NCBI GenBank assembly: GCA_003054695.1
Contig: QAZA01000014.1
Location: forward strand, 1 to 64,000
Direction: 5' to 3'
DNA length: 64,000 nt
Source: Verrucomicrobia bacterium LW23
GTDB taxonomy: Bacteria > Verrucomicrobiota > Verrucomicrobiia > Methylacidiphilales > UBA1321
Shown here piece after piece: positions 16,119 through 26,600 of the stretch. The notes below the pieces were generated by a model that searched no databases, had not been told where the DNA came from, and saw nothing but the letters and a program-made list of their open reading frames with translations. The translations under genes and the position numbers were made by a program. Every line of letters begins with the position of its first letter. Positions within the stretch are counted from its first letter, which is position 1.

Positions 16119-17618
16119 ATGAACGTGATCTCCGCTTCTCTCCTCCCTTTCCCCAGGCCGCTGGGGCGTGCCGTAGCGCTTGCGCTGACGGCCCTGAGCG
16201 CGCTGACGGTGCTGACCGTCGCGCCCACACCTTCGGCGCTTGCCGCGCAAACCATTGATTCCAATGGCATTACGTGGACGCTGGATAAGGATTACCCGTC
16301 CGGAAAGTTCGTCACGGGCGATCCGTGGGTCGTCGGGCCCGTGAAGGTTGTGGGTATTGCCAACAAGCTTAACGACGCCAAATACAAGCCAAAGCCCGGG
16401 CAGAATGGCTCGATGCTTAACCCCGGCACCACCAACAAGCAAGGCTACGACAGCGGTTTACAGAACTACGATGCCTCGCTTAACGCCGGGCTGATCAATG
16501 GCGAGCCGGTCTCCGCCGAGCGCCCGCTGGATCTCCCCGCGGGTTCCAGCCTGGTCTCCATGGTCAGCTGGCTCTACAACTCCGCCGATGACCGCGAGCC
16601 GGACTGCCCCAAGTTTGGCGGCGGCGCCACTGCGCCCCGGCCGGCCACACGCAGCGCGGGCATTCTTACCGTGCTGGACAAAGCGCCGGCGGAGGGGAGC
16701 TTCCGCCCGCCCTACTGCGGCACCGATAAGACGGTGCGCTTTAACATCAGCGCGCTGGATTACAGCAAGCTGCCCAACATTGCCCCGGTGGAGGGCGCGC
16801 CGACAACGCAAAGCCTGCAGGATGCCATGGCCAGGCCCTGGGTGGACCATGTGAATGGGTGGTTGGGCGCGCACGTCCATCCCTCCGAGCACATGCCCAA
16901 TTATGGTCGGGATCTCGCACGCATTGTGGCCAACTGTACGCTGGTTACCCTGTTTGGCGGGCAAAAGCCCGGCGAGGACCCGGCTCGTGACAAGGTCATC
17001 CACAATCTCGTCCAGTTTGGAATTGACCTTACCGGCATTGCCGACAACGGCGGCGGCTGGCAGGCGGACGGTGGCCATGGCCTTGGCCGCAAACTCCCGA
17101 TTCTTTACGCCGGCCTGCTGCTTAACGACAAGCACATGCTCAACGCCGGCCAGTGGAAAACGCGGTTTCAGGAGAACGAGCAGACGTTCTATGTAACTCA
17201 GGCCGAAGTGGATATGACCAACAGCCCGAAATGGGATCCCGACAAGCGCGCCGAGAAAGTGCCCTACACAGCCGAGGATATCGGCATGGCCGACTGGGGC
17301 ATCCGCCACGCCTACAAGCCGGAGGCCGACAACAAGTCGTGGGACGCCACCTACCGCGAGGTCAACGGCGCGGTTATCCCCGCCTTTGCGCTGGCCGCGC
17401 GCCAGCTGGGGCTGAAAGAGGCATGGAATCACCCCGCGTTTTTTGACTACTGCGACCGCTACATGGCGTGGATCAGCGGCCCCGAAGGCCCGCGCGCCAA
17501 AACGGGCAAGCGCCTCTCCAACGAGCCGACGCCGTTCTTCTACGCCATGTGGGCCGCCTACCCGCCCCCGGTCAAGGCGGAAGCGCCGGCCGCAGCCCCT
17601 GCGCCGGCCACAAAGTAG
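16119..17618 (+). CDS. Exported protein of unknown function, probably glycan-related
   Basis: 499 residues from the ATG at 16119. A signal peptide covers about 1-42 (RAVALALTALSALTVLTVAP, ending SALAA|QT). The mature protein opens with a domain containing ITWTLDKDYPSGKFVTGDPWVVGPV. A helical half follows with GGWQADGGHGLGRKLPILYA and EDIGMADWGIRHAY, which recall alpha/alpha-barrel lyases and hydrolases acting on sugars. I cannot name the family. The C-terminus is an Ala/Pro-rich tail (KAEAPAAAPAPATK). It stands just downstream of a LacI-type gene and two palindromes, and upstream of an exported serine hydrolase, so it may belong to a sugar-responsive unit. Confidence 0.72.
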   Translation: MNVISASLLPFPRPLGRAVALALTALSALTVLTVAPTPSALAAQTIDSNGITWTLDKDYPSGKFVTGDPWVVGPVKVVGIANKLNDAKYKPKPGQNGSMLNPGTTNKQGYDSGLQNYDASLNAGLINGEPVSAERPLDLPAGSSLVSMVSWLYNSADDREPDCPKFGGGATAPRPATRSAGILTVLDKAPAEGSFRPPYCGTDKTVRFNISALDYSKLPNIAPVEGAPTTQSLQDAMARPWVDHVNGWLGAHVHPSEHMPNYGRDLARIVANCTLVTLFGGQKPGEDPARDKVIHNLVQFGIDLTGIADNGGGWQADGGHGLGRKLPILYAGLLLNDKHMLNAGQWKTRFQENEQTFYVTQAEVDMTNSPKWDPDKRAEKVPYTAEDIGMADWGIRHAYKPEADNKSWDATYREVNGAVIPAFALAARQLGLKEAWNHPAFFDYCDRYMAWISGPEGPRAKTGKRLSNEPTPFFYAMWAAYPPPVKAEAPAAAPAPATK

Positions 17619-17715
17619 GCGAGAAGGAAGCGAGCAATAAGCGAGCGCGACAGAAAAGCCTCCCCGCAGTCCCTCGCGTCCCCACCCACCCTGCCTTTAT
17701 ACGAAGCGATCTCCT

Positions 17716-18945
17716 ATGCTCCTTCCCGCACGCATCCGCAGCAGCCGAAGCCCATCCCGTCGCATCGCCATGACATCCGCCCTGATCGCCGCCACGCTTA
17801 CCGCAGCAGCCCCGTCGACCGCCGTGCTTGCCCAGGCGCCGGTCGCGCCCGCCGCGCCGATCGTCGCGGCGAAGTCGCCGGACAAATCGCCGGGCAAGGC
17901 GCCTGCTCCGGCGCCGCGCACGGCGGCTGCCGGGGATGTCGTCTTCCCCGGTAAGGATTGGGCGACGAACCCGCCCGTCGCGTCGGCTATCCCCGCGGAA
18001 AAGGTGGAGGAGGCGATGGCGCTGCTGAAAACCGTGCTGGGCAAAGACGGCACGAGCCAGACTGTGGTGATCCACAACGGCTACATGATCTGGGCGGGCG
18101 AGGATATTGATAACAAACACATCATCTGGTCCTGCACCAAGTCGTTCATGAGCACCTGCTTTGGGCTGCTGTGGGACGACGGTAAATGCGCGCCGGACGA
18201 CCTGGCCAGCAAGTACCTGCCCGAGCTGGCCAAAGATTACCCGGCCGTGACGGTGCGCCACCTGGCCACGTTTACCAGCGGCGTCAAAGTACCCAAGGAC
18301 ACGATCGACTTTACGGAGCCCGACTACCCCGTGGGCACCGCTATGCACTACTCGGCGCAGTCCGATCTGCTGGCGCGCATCCTCACCAAAATTGCGGGGG
18401 AGCCGCTGCAGGAGCTCTTCCGCCGCCGCATTGCGGAGCCGATCGGCATGGACCCGGCGCAGTGGGAGTGGAAGCACGTGCACATTATCGACGGCGTCAT
18501 CGTCAACGGCGGCGCGGGCCATCCCACCTCGGGTATCCACACCAATGCGCGCAACCTGGCACGCTTTGGCTGGCTGTACGCCAACGGCGGCAACTGGAAC
18601 GGCAGGCAGCTCATCAGCAAACGCTATATCGACTTTGCCACGCGCAATAAGGTGGACCCCGCCCTGCCGCCGCACGATCCCAAAGGCTGGTACACCTGCC
18701 TGCCCGGCCGGTACGGCTTTAACTGGTGGACCAACGGTGTGGATGCCAAGGGCGAGTGGCTGTGGCCGGATGTTCCCGCCAGCAGCTTTGCCGCCCAGGG
18801 CAACCGCAACAATATATGCATTATTGTGCCGGAGTGGAAGCTGGTGCTGGTGCGTATGGGTAACGATAACGGCAACGTCGGCAAGTTCAACGGCCCGCTG
18901 AAGATCCTCGGCGAGGCCATCCCCGGCAATGCACCCAGAAAGTGA
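17716..18945 (+). CDS. Exported serine hydrolase, class C beta-lactamase/penicillin-binding fold
   Basis: 409 residues. A signal peptide ends near VLAQ|AP (about residue 40), or a shorter one starts at Met19. An Ala/Pro/Lys-rich linker (45-70) follows. The active-site SxxK is Ser139-Cys-Thr-Lys142 (IWSCTKSFMST). The second motif reads YSAQSD, where most relatives have YSN. The family's helix LLARILTKIAGEPLQELFRRRI and NLARFGWLYANGG are present. Such proteins are esterases, amidases or peptidases far more often than true beta-lactamases. It sits 97 bases after the exported protein at 16119 and converges with the GH95-like gene. Confidence 0.88.
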   Translation: MLLPARIRSSRSPSRRIAMTSALIAATLTAAAPSTAVLAQAPVAPAAPIVAAKSPDKSPGKAPAPAPRTAAAGDVVFPGKDWATNPPVASAIPAEKVEEAMALLKTVLGKDGTSQTVVIHNGYMIWAGEDIDNKHIIWSCTKSFMSTCFGLLWDDGKCAPDDLASKYLPELAKDYPAVTVRHLATFTSGVKVPKDTIDFTEPDYPVGTAMHYSAQSDLLARILTKIAGEPLQELFRRRIAEPIGMDPAQWEWKHVHIIDGVIVNGGAGHPTSGIHTNARNLARFGWLYANGGNWNGRQLISKRYIDFATRNKVDPALPPHDPKGWYTCLPGRYGFNWWTNGVDAKGEWLWPDVPASSFAAQGNRNNICIIVPEWKLVLVRMGNDNGNVGKFNGPLKILGEAIPGNAPRK

Positions 18946-18967
18946 GGTTTGCGCGCGGCCGGCACAC

Positions 18968-21331
18968 TCAGAGTGACGCGCCCGTTAACTCAATCTCCTC
19001 GCCTGGCAACATGTCGCGCTCGTAAAAGGCAAATCCACCCTCGCACGCGTTTTCCACGGGCGCAAGGCGGTCAGGCTCCTTGCCGCCGGTGCCTGTCACC
19101 GTGGCGCCCTGCGTAAAGGGATGGCGCAGACGCAGCAGGCCGCCTTGCTCGCTGCGGATGCGGATGACCCTGGCCCGGCCGCGCTGCACCTCGCCGCCGA
19201 CAAAGAACGCGCCTTCGGTTCGAATGCCGGAGAAATGGAACTCCCTCCAGCCGCGGGGGATACGCAGGAGCGTGCTGATCGTGTCCTCGCGGCTTTGCAC
19301 CAGCATCTCCAGGATGGCGGTGACGGCCGCCATCGCGGCGTCCATCTGCATGATTTCGCGAAAGTGCGACGGGGCGGGGAAGCCCTGGGTGCGCAGCGAG
19401 CGATCGCCAAAGCCGCCGCCGGCGCCGCTGAAATCTGCGTCGTGCAGCGTTCCATGTCCCACATTGGTAAAGACATAGCGCCACCATTTGAGCCATGCCA
19501 CCGCAGCGTCGGGCAATCCGCAGCGCGTGCACAGAATCGACGCCCAGGGCAGGCACCAGCCCGTCCAGTTGCCCGCGCCCATTCTGCCCCAGTGGTGCAG
19601 GCTGCGGCCGATAACACGCCAGTGCGCATCATCATGCGGCTGAAGGGTTTGGAAGGGCCAGACGGACGCGAGGTGCGAGTGATGGCGATGACTCTGCGCC
19701 AGATCCTGCCCCTGCCACAAAGCAATGCGCAGCTCCTGCGCGGCTGCACCCGGCGCACCGGTGGGGCCGCAGGGAACCGTGGTATACTGCGGCAGGCGGG
19801 CGCTCACCTCCGCCCAACGGGGATCCACCGGCAGGCCCAGGATGGCCGCGGCCTGGGGCAGGGCGCGCGCCACGCAGTGCCAGGCGGCCAGCTGAAAGCT
19901 CGGATCGCGGCCGCAGGCGTCAAGGCCGGAGCCATTGTACTCCGGGCTGGTGCTGAGCGGGATGCTGAGGCGGCGGCCTCCGGGCCACGCGGGGTCGTCG
20001 ATCTCCTCCGCCATGGCCCAGTAGCCCTCGAAGGCGCCGGTAAGCACGGGCCAGGCGATATCGCGCAAGATGTTGATATCCAGCGTGTAACGGTAGTGCA
20101 GCCAGGCCATCTGGCCCACCCACGCGGTGCACGCGTGGTCGATGGTGCCGGCCCAGAAGGTGCCGATGACATTGCACCGGTCGTCCACCGCATGCGGCAG
20201 CATCATGGCGCCGGGGCGGCCAAAGAAAACCTCTCCCCGCGCGCGCAGAGCGGGAAGCCATGCCCGCACCATATCCCACAGCGGCGCAAGGTGTTGCGCG
20301 CGGTTGGCGGGCAGGGCGGGGCCGTAGACCAGCTGCACGTTGATGTTAAAGTGATAGTCGTTGCTCCAAGGCGGTATGGCGTCGTCTTCCATCCACGGGC
20401 CCTGCAGCGTGGCGGCCACCCCGCCGGGGGTGGACATGCCGGCCATCTTGTACAGGCCCAGCAGATACGCATGCTGCAGCTCGGCGTCGGGCAGCGCGAG
20501 GCGCGGCACGGAGGCCCAGTAGTCCGCCCACCAGCCGTCGGCGGCACGGGCCATGCCGTCCACGCCACGGGTGTGAAGGTGCCCGTTGCCCATGGAGAGC
20601 GCCGGCGCCTGGAAGGGGGGCTCGCCCAGTGCGGTGGAGATGAGCAGGCAGCCTTCGAAGCGGATGTAGTTCGCCTCGACGGAGAGCGATTCGTCGAGCG
20701 GCATGGCCTGCGTAAAGCGGTGCAGCTCTATGTCCGGCACGGGGCCCTTGAATGGCCGGTGCGAAAACTCCAGGTGATCCTCCGAATAGTGGCGCCTGGG
20801 CTCGCTCAGGCCGAGCGAGGCGAGTTGCTCGCGCTGGAAATCCCGGGCGGGGATCAGCTTGATGGAGGTGTCGTAGGGCAGCCTCTGCATCCACGCAAAC
20901 TCCGCATCCATGGACTGGCGGATGGAGATGACCTCCTCCTCCCCGGCTGGGTTGCGCAGGGTAACCTCCAGAGTTGCGTTGGCCAGGTGCAGTTCGGCGC
21001 GATCCGGGCGGAAACCGCGGCCAAACTCCAGCACCAGGCGGCCGCCGCCCAGCTGAAACGGCCGCTGCGCCGCGCCCGCGCCGTCCTTGCCTACAAACAG
21101 GGTCTTCAGCGCTTCCTCATCGCCCGCCTCCCACAGGCGCCGCACGTCCGCATAGGTGGCCGCCGTTGGGGAGGCGCTGCGGCCTCCGTGGTGCCAGAAA
21201 CCGGCGCGGGAGATGGTGATATGCAAGTGCTCATCCCCCCACACAAGCAGGCCCTGCACCCCGTTGCCGAGGAGTATGCCTGTGTGGCAGCGCGGGAGGG
21301 GGAAATGCCAGTGGAGCGAATCGGGGGACAT
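18968..21331 (-). CDS. Glycoside hydrolase, GH95-like (alpha-L-fucosidase/galactosidase type)
   Basis: 787 residues. The N-terminal beta domain has LGNGVQGLLVWGDEHLHIT, matching the GH95 opening. The (alpha/alpha)6 barrel region contains SNDYHFNINVQLVYG, where an Asn-x-Asn pair is expected to help activate water. The C-terminal part has QMDAAMAAVTAILEMLVQS (Asp664), the counterpart of the GH95 QIDGNFG block, then LLRIPRGWREFHFSG and beta strands. GH95 enzymes remove terminal alpha-1,2-fucose or alpha-galactose by inversion. No signal peptide is seen, so it probably acts inside the cell on imported oligosaccharide, unlike most relatives. Sequence is divergent from well-studied members, so specificity is open. 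Confidence 0.75.
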   Translation of the reverse strand: MSPDSLHWHFPLPRCHTGILLGNGVQGLLVWGDEHLHITISRAGFWHHGGRSASPTAATYADVRRLWEAGDEEALKTLFVGKDGAGAAQRPFQLGGGRLVLEFGRGFRPDRAELHLANATLEVTLRNPAGEEEVISIRQSMDAEFAWMQRLPYDTSIKLIPARDFQREQLASLGLSEPRRHYSEDHLEFSHRPFKGPVPDIELHRFTQAMPLDESLSVEANYIRFEGCLLISTALGEPPFQAPALSMGNGHLHTRGVDGMARAADGWWADYWASVPRLALPDAELQHAYLLGLYKMAGMSTPGGVAATLQGPWMEDDAIPPWSNDYHFNINVQLVYGPALPANRAQHLAPLWDMVRAWLPALRARGEVFFGRPGAMMLPHAVDDRCNVIGTFWAGTIDHACTAWVGQMAWLHYRYTLDINILRDIAWPVLTGAFEGYWAMAEEIDDPAWPGGRRLSIPLSTSPEYNGSGLDACGRDPSFQLAAWHCVARALPQAAAILGLPVDPRWAEVSARLPQYTTVPCGPTGAPGAAAQELRIALWQGQDLAQSHRHHSHLASVWPFQTLQPHDDAHWRVIGRSLHHWGRMGAGNWTGWCLPWASILCTRCGLPDAAVAWLKWWRYVFTNVGHGTLHDADFSGAGGGFGDRSLRTQGFPAPSHFREIMQMDAAMAAVTAILEMLVQSREDTISTLLRIPRGWREFHFSGIRTEGAFFVGGEVQRGRARVIRIRSEQGGLLRLRHPFTQGATVTGTGGKEPDRLAPVENACEGGFAFYERDMLPGEEIELTGASL

Positions 21332-21780
21332 ATGATATGAATGATTGAAGATGCTGGACTATAAGAGATAGCGGGGAGATCCTCCTGCCGCAAGAACAAA
21401 GAAAATAGCGATTCCCTTCTGTTCGCGATCTATGGCCGGGGGATTGGGTGCGACACGTGGACCTGATTTTGCGCAAAGGGCGCGAAAGACGCAAAGTACG
21501 CGAAGGGGGAGGGGGATGACAGAGGAGACTGGTAAAATCATTCAAGATTCTTTCTGATCCGCCTTCCCCCTTCGCGCCCTTTGCGCGAGAAGCGGCTGCG
21601 ACATTGCTCAGCAAAACGGGGGGGGGCGACGCGCAAATCCCACATCATACAAAGGAAACTTACTTCTCTTGGTTCTCAGGAAGCAGGAGAAATAGGTCGG
21701 TGCCCAAAAAGTGATACTATGCATCAATATGCAGTGACATCCGATTGTCACCCGCAAACATTCTATGCAATTGTACTTTT
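21332..21780. other. Intergenic region of 449 bases: repeat plus AT-rich cassette leader
   Basis: It holds repeat copy 2 (21471-21590) and an AT-rich stretch (21690-21780) before the cassette's first gene. No reading frame is credible. TTGTCA occurs near 21747, but I see no well-spaced -10 box. Confidence 0.5.
21471..21586. repeat. Mosaic intergenic repeat, copy 2 (inverted arms)
   Basis: GCGCAAAGGGCGCGAA (21471-21486) is a perfect inverted match to 21571-21586. The inner parts (GCGAAGGGGGAGGGGGA and CTTCCCCCTTCGCG) extend the symmetry. It belongs to the same GC-rich repeat family as the copies near 12073 and 44531. Confidence 0.65.
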
Positions 21781-22332
21781 ATGAATTTACGCAGCATATT
21801 CCGCCGCCGCACCGCACAGGGGGCTTTCAGTCTGGTGGAGCTTACCATCGCCATCGGCATCACCGCTTTTGGCGGGCTGACGATGATGGGGCTGCTCACG
21901 GTGGGCCTCTCCAACTTCCGCAATGCGGTCGATATGTCTGTGGGTGCGCAGATTGTGCAGCAGGTGGTAGCGGATGTTCAGCAATCCAGCTTCTCGGCCA
22001 TTGGCGGTGGCGGCGGCAGTGCGTCGCCCGCAGCGGCGGCGGCGCCAGGCACCGGCATCCCCGTGGCGTTGCCCGTGCGTTATTTTGATGATCAGGGCAC
22101 CGAGGTGGATGCCCCGGGCTCGACCGGCGGCCAGCCGGCGCTGTACCATGTGGCGGTGGGCGTTACCGTAAATGCCTCCGGCAACCTGGCCACGGTGGTG
22201 GTGGATATCGTCAACAACCCGGGCGGCCAGCTGGCTTTGCAGCGCGATGGAGCGACGGGCGGCTTTGCGAGCGACTCGGCGACTGCGCTTAAGCCGGTGC
22301 GGTATTCGTTCTACGTCTCCAAAACGCAGTAA
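21781..22332 (+). CDS. Verru_Chthon cassette protein B: pseudopilin, GspI-like position
   Basis: 183 residues from the ATG at 21781. The prepilin signal is RRRTAQGAFSLVELTIAIGI: basic leader, Ala at -1, Phe at +1 and Glu at +5, followed by one hydrophobic helix (about 16-38). The rest is a small globular domain with a Gly/Ala-rich loop (GGGGGSASPAAAAAPG) and the close PVRYSFYVSKTQ. Cassette B proteins are known only as prepilin-like proteins of unknown role in Verrucomicrobiota. The short length and single-helix layout match the GspI minor pseudopilin. First gene of the B-C-A-D cassette, 116 bases before C. Confidence 0.85.
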   Translation: MNLRSIFRRRTAQGAFSLVELTIAIGITAFGGLTMMGLLTVGLSNFRNAVDMSVGAQIVQQVVADVQQSSFSAIGGGGGSASPAAAAAPGTGIPVALPVRYFDDQGTEVDAPGSTGGQPALYHVAVGVTVNASGNLATVVVDIVNNPGGQLALQRDGATGGFASDSATALKPVRYSFYVSKTQ

Positions 22333-22432
22333 GCTGAGCAGCCGCAAGGGGTTGCAACCAGGCGCGGCGCGCCGCGGCAGCAGCAGAAGCAGCAGCAAGC
22401 GCAGAGAGCGAGCAGGTTAGTTTTTTTCCCGC

Positions 22433-22438
22433 AAGGAG
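22433..22438 (+). promoter_or_regulatory. Shine-Dalgarno site that fixes the start of cassette gene C
   Basis: AAGGAG lies ten bases before the ATG at 22449. The TTG at 22440 is only one base away from it and cannot be the start. Confidence 0.6.
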
Positions 22439-22448
22439 ATTGCGATCG

Positions 22449-23531
22449 ATGAGTGTTCCTCCCATCCAAGCCCGCGCCATCCCGGCGGCGCCGCGACCGC
22501 GCCCCGCACGGGCTACCGGCTTTAGCCTTGTGGAGATGATGGTGTCCATGGCCATCCTGAGTATGTTGCTGGTGGTGTTGCTGGGCATTCTTAACCAGAC
22601 AAGCACGACGTGGCGCTATACGTCAGGCAAAATCAAGCAGTTCCGCGCGGCGCGGGATGCGTATGACTCCATCACGCGGCGCCTCGGCCAGGCCACGCTC
22701 AACACGTACTGGGATTACGATAGCCCCACAGCGCCAACACGTTACCAGCGGCAGTCGGAGCTTCGCATCCTGACCGGGCCGATGGCCACTATCGCCGGCA
22801 CGGCGCCCGCGGGCAAGGCGTGGACGACGCACGGCGCGTTCTTTCAGACGCCGGTGGGCTTTACGGCAACCGCTGCCGGCGGCGGGCCGGATGCCACAGG
22901 GCTGGAGAATCTCCTTAACACCTGGGGCTACTTTGTGGAGTTTGGCGACGACGCGGCGATGCGCCCGCCTTTCCACACCGCCCCTGCACGCTACCGCTAC
23001 CGCCTGTGCGAGTTTATGCAGCCCTCCAACCAGCTCACCATCTACCGGCACACTAGCGGCAACCCGGGCTACACGGGGCGCGACTGGTTTACGGAGGGCC
23101 TCAACGCCGCCCCCGGCGCCGGGAGGCCGGTGCATGCGCTGGCGGATAACGTGATTGCCCTGGTCTTCATCCCCAAGCTTTCCGTGCAGGACGACGCGAC
23201 CGAGACGCGCCTGGCGCCCACGCTGGTGTACGACTCCACCACGGCCGTGACGGATGCGGCGGTCAATCCCAAACATCAGCTGCCGCCGGTGGTGGAGGTG
23301 ACGATGGTGGCGATCGACGAGGCCTCCGCCGCACGCCTGGCGCAGGGGACCACGGCGCCCGATGTGGGCCTGACCGGCCTTTTCGTCGCCGGCCCCGGGG
23401 CGGCTGCGAGGGTGCGCGACGACCTGCGCACGTTGCAGGAGCGGCTGACGCAGCGGCGCATCCAGTTCCGCGTGTTTACCTCCGATGTGGTGATTCGCGG
23501 CGCCCGCTGGAGCACGGAGCAAAGCAACTGA
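22449..23531 (+). CDS. Verru_Chthon cassette protein C: pseudopilin, GspJ-like position
   Basis: About 360 residues. The prepilin signal is RARATGFSLVEMMVSMAILS, with Gly at -1, Phe at +1 and Glu at +5, preceded by an unusually long Pro/Ala/Arg leader of about 24 residues. The helix continues as MLLVVLLGILNQTSTTWRYT, and then RAARDAYDSITRRL, which is how GspJ minor pseudopilins begin. The remainder (TYWDYDS, YRYRLCEFMQPS, LADNVIALVFIPKLS) is cassette-specific. The end (LRTLQERLTQRRIQFRVFTSDVVIRGARWS) is typical of cassette C proteins. Translated from an internal Shine-Dalgarno site. Confidence 0.87.
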   Translation: MSVPPIQARAIPAAPRPRPARATGFSLVEMMVSMAILSMLLVVLLGILNQTSTTWRYTSGKIKQFRAARDAYDSITRRLGQATLNTYWDYDSPTAPTRYQRQSELRILTGPMATIAGTAPAGKAWTTHGAFFQTPVGFTATAAGGGPDATGLENLLNTWGYFVEFGDDAAMRPPFHTAPARYRYRLCEFMQPSNQLTIYRHTSGNPGYTGRDWFTEGLNAAPGAGRPVHALADNVIALVFIPKLSVQDDATETRLAPTLVYDSTTAVTDAAVNPKHQLPPVVEVTMVAIDEASAARLAQGTTAPDVGLTGLFVAGPGAAARVRDDLRTLQERLTQRRIQFRVFTSDVVIRGARWSTEQSN

Positions 23532-23620
23532 CGGGCACGGCCAGCCAGGCAGCGGGACAACGGAAGCGCTGTAAGGCATTACATTTCCATATCTCCGCAC
23601 TACCGCACGGACTACTTTCC

Positions 23621-26600
23621 ATGAAACGACTTTCCTCTCTCTCCTCAGCCCGGCGCGGCTTTGCGCTGGTGGTGGTGCTCTCCGTGCTGGCCATTGTCAC
23701 GGTGCTGACCATCGCGTTCCTCGGCAGCACAATGACCGAGGTGGCCACCTCCCGCACGCAGGCCAACACGGGGCGCGTGCAGTTGCTGGCGGACTCGGTG
23801 CCGCAGATCGTCATCTCCCGCATCAGCGATGCCACGACGGGACTGGTCGACCCCTCGACGCCGGCATCTGGCCGCCTGGCCTGGGCCTCGCAGCCGGGGA
23901 TGATCCGCACCTACCGCGAGGACGGCACCCCCGCCACCTACCACCGCCTGTACTCGGGCGACGAGCCGACGATCGCCGGCGCCTCATTTATTCAGGACGC
24001 CGAGGTGCCTCCGCCCAACTGGGATAAGCAGCGCGGCGTCTTTGCGGACCTCAACAGCCCCGTGGTGCGCGTCGATTCCGTCACCGGCGCCCGCTCGATA
24101 CAGTTCCCGGTGGTCGATCCTCGCGCGCGCACCACGGACGACGCCACGAGCGTGGCCGGGTTCAGCTACGCCAATGCAATCAACGGCGTCGTGCAACCCG
24201 CCGCGGCCGCGGCGGACAGCCAGCGCCTGCCGATGCCGGTGAGATGGATGTATGTGCTTGCGGATGGCACCTTTGCGCATCCCATTGAAGGCGTTACCGG
24301 CACCGTCGCCTTCTCCGGCGGCGCGCCCACGGAGGCCAACCCGATTGTTGGCCGCATTGCCTTCTGGACGGACGACGAGACCAGCAAGGTCAACATCAAC
24401 ACGGCGTCGGAGGGCATTTACTACGACATCCCCCGCTACACGGGCGCGCCGGATTTTGTGCTCTCCATGTACTCCCCGGCCCTGGGCGAGTACTACCGCT
24501 ACCCCGGCCACCCGGCCACCACGTGCCTGAGCGCCGTGCTTCGCCCCTGGCTGCCCTCGCCCAACGAGCTGGCTATCTCCTACGACACGAGCTACGCGCC
24601 GCCCGGCCTGGCCATCAGCCCGCGCCTCAGCCCCAGCGTGGCGACGGAGCTGCAGACGCGTCTGGACGCCTACCTGGGGTTGTCGCCGCGCTCTCGCTTT
24701 GGCGGAAGCAAGGGAGGCACGGTGCTGACCGCGGCGGCGCCCAACGGCACGGTGCCGTCCGTCGCACCCAAGTCGGAGCGGCTGTACAGCTCGGTGGATG
24801 AGCTCCTTTACGGCGCCGCGATGCCAGGCACGGAGCGTGCCGCCTCTCACGCCGCGCTGGATAAAGCCGCGCTGGAGAAGGCGCGCTTCTTCCTCACCGC
24901 CAACAATCGCGCGCCGGAGGTGAATCTCTTTGGCCTGCCGCGCGTTACGGTATGGCCCATCCACCGCAACACGGCGGCCACGCACCGCACCACGCAGGAC
25001 ACGCTCATCGCGTTCTGCTCCACGCTGGGCAGCATGACGTCGGCGGCCACGCAGTTTCCCTTCTACTTTCAGCGTGGCAACCCCAAAAGCGCTACGGACG
25101 ACTACACGGGCATTGCGCGCAATGGCCTGCTGTACAGCTATTTGCAGTCGGTTACGGGCATGACGATTCCCGGTTTCGGCAAGTCGCTGCTGACCAAGTA
25201 CGGGCCGGCGGAGCGCGACCAGATTCTGACGGAAATCTTCGACTACATCCGCGCCGTTAACCTTAACGATCCCAACCTGCCCGCCGCCGGCCGCTATACG
25301 GACGACTACGCCACCTCCGGCGGCACCTACGGCAACCCGAGCAGCTCGCCATACCGCTCGCCGGGCATTGTGGTGCCAATCAAGATCGCCAACACCAAAG
25401 GGGCGGGCCGCTGGCCGGTGATCGACCAGGCGTTCCTGGTCTTCTACACCCCGGCGTTTCCCGTGGCGGGCGCGACGCCGGAGCTTACGGAGACCCGTGT
25501 GCGGGCCGCGCTGATGTTCAATTTCTTCTACCCCAGCCAGGGCTTTATGGTGTGCTTTACCAACGCGCAGCTGGAGGTAACGTCGGCCGGCGATTTTCGC
25601 TGCGAGCCGGTGAGCAACGCCAACCCGGCGCTCTCGGCCTCGCTCGCCTCGCCCACGGGGGAGTTCTCCTTCTTTAACGACGGCACCACCGTCACGCAAT
25701 GGGCTAACGCCAACGAGCGCGGCAACGGTGCGGGCTCGCCGCGCAACTTTGGGGGAAATCACGGCTTCGCCTCTCTGCTGTCGCATCAGATCTCCAATGC
25801 CGATCCGCGCAAAAAGTTCACGCTGGTCTCTCGCAACATCCCGGTGATTCGCGGCGACCCGACGAAGGCGAAGTGGAACTTCCGTGGCGGGACGTTCCGC
25901 GTCAACCTGCGGGCCGATCCGTACCCGGCTTCGGGCCTGGGCGAGGTGATACAGTCCTACGAGTTTGAGTTTCCGGACTCGCTCAACAACCCTATCCCCA
26001 CGGCGGGGGCCATCCACAACCCCACCAGCAACAAGTACACGCCGGCGGCGGCGGATATCGAGAACGGCGGTAAGGGGCAGGCGGGCGGCATTTACATGAT
26101 AAGCCGCAAGGCGGACCCCGTGACGCAGAACGGGCAGGACGGCGGCGACGTCGTGCGGTCGATCCAGCTGGCCGACAAGCCCGGCACGGGCGGCTACATC
26201 GGCGGCGATATCCGTCGGCTGTGCTACGTTACCACCGTGCCGAAGGAGTGGTACTCCAAGCACAAGAACTACGACCTGGGCGGCTACAAAGCGCACTCCC
26301 TGCGCGACGGCGTGGGCGCCAACTTGAGCGACGCTTTGAACGCCGGAGCTGTGGTGCCCGGCATGTCCTTCGCAGGCGGCGCCAACTATAACCCGTACGT
26401 GCGCAACGAGATAAACGGTGTCTACGCCTCCAGAACCGGCGTCACCAGCGACGCCCCCGGCGACTGGAACAACAGCTTTGGCAACGGTCCCGACGGCCCC
26501 TACACCAACCGCCCCGACGAAGGCACCGCCGCCGCACCCGGCGCCGGCAGCGAGCCCTATTACGAGTGGAACGGCGTTCCGCAGAACAAGAATCTCACCT

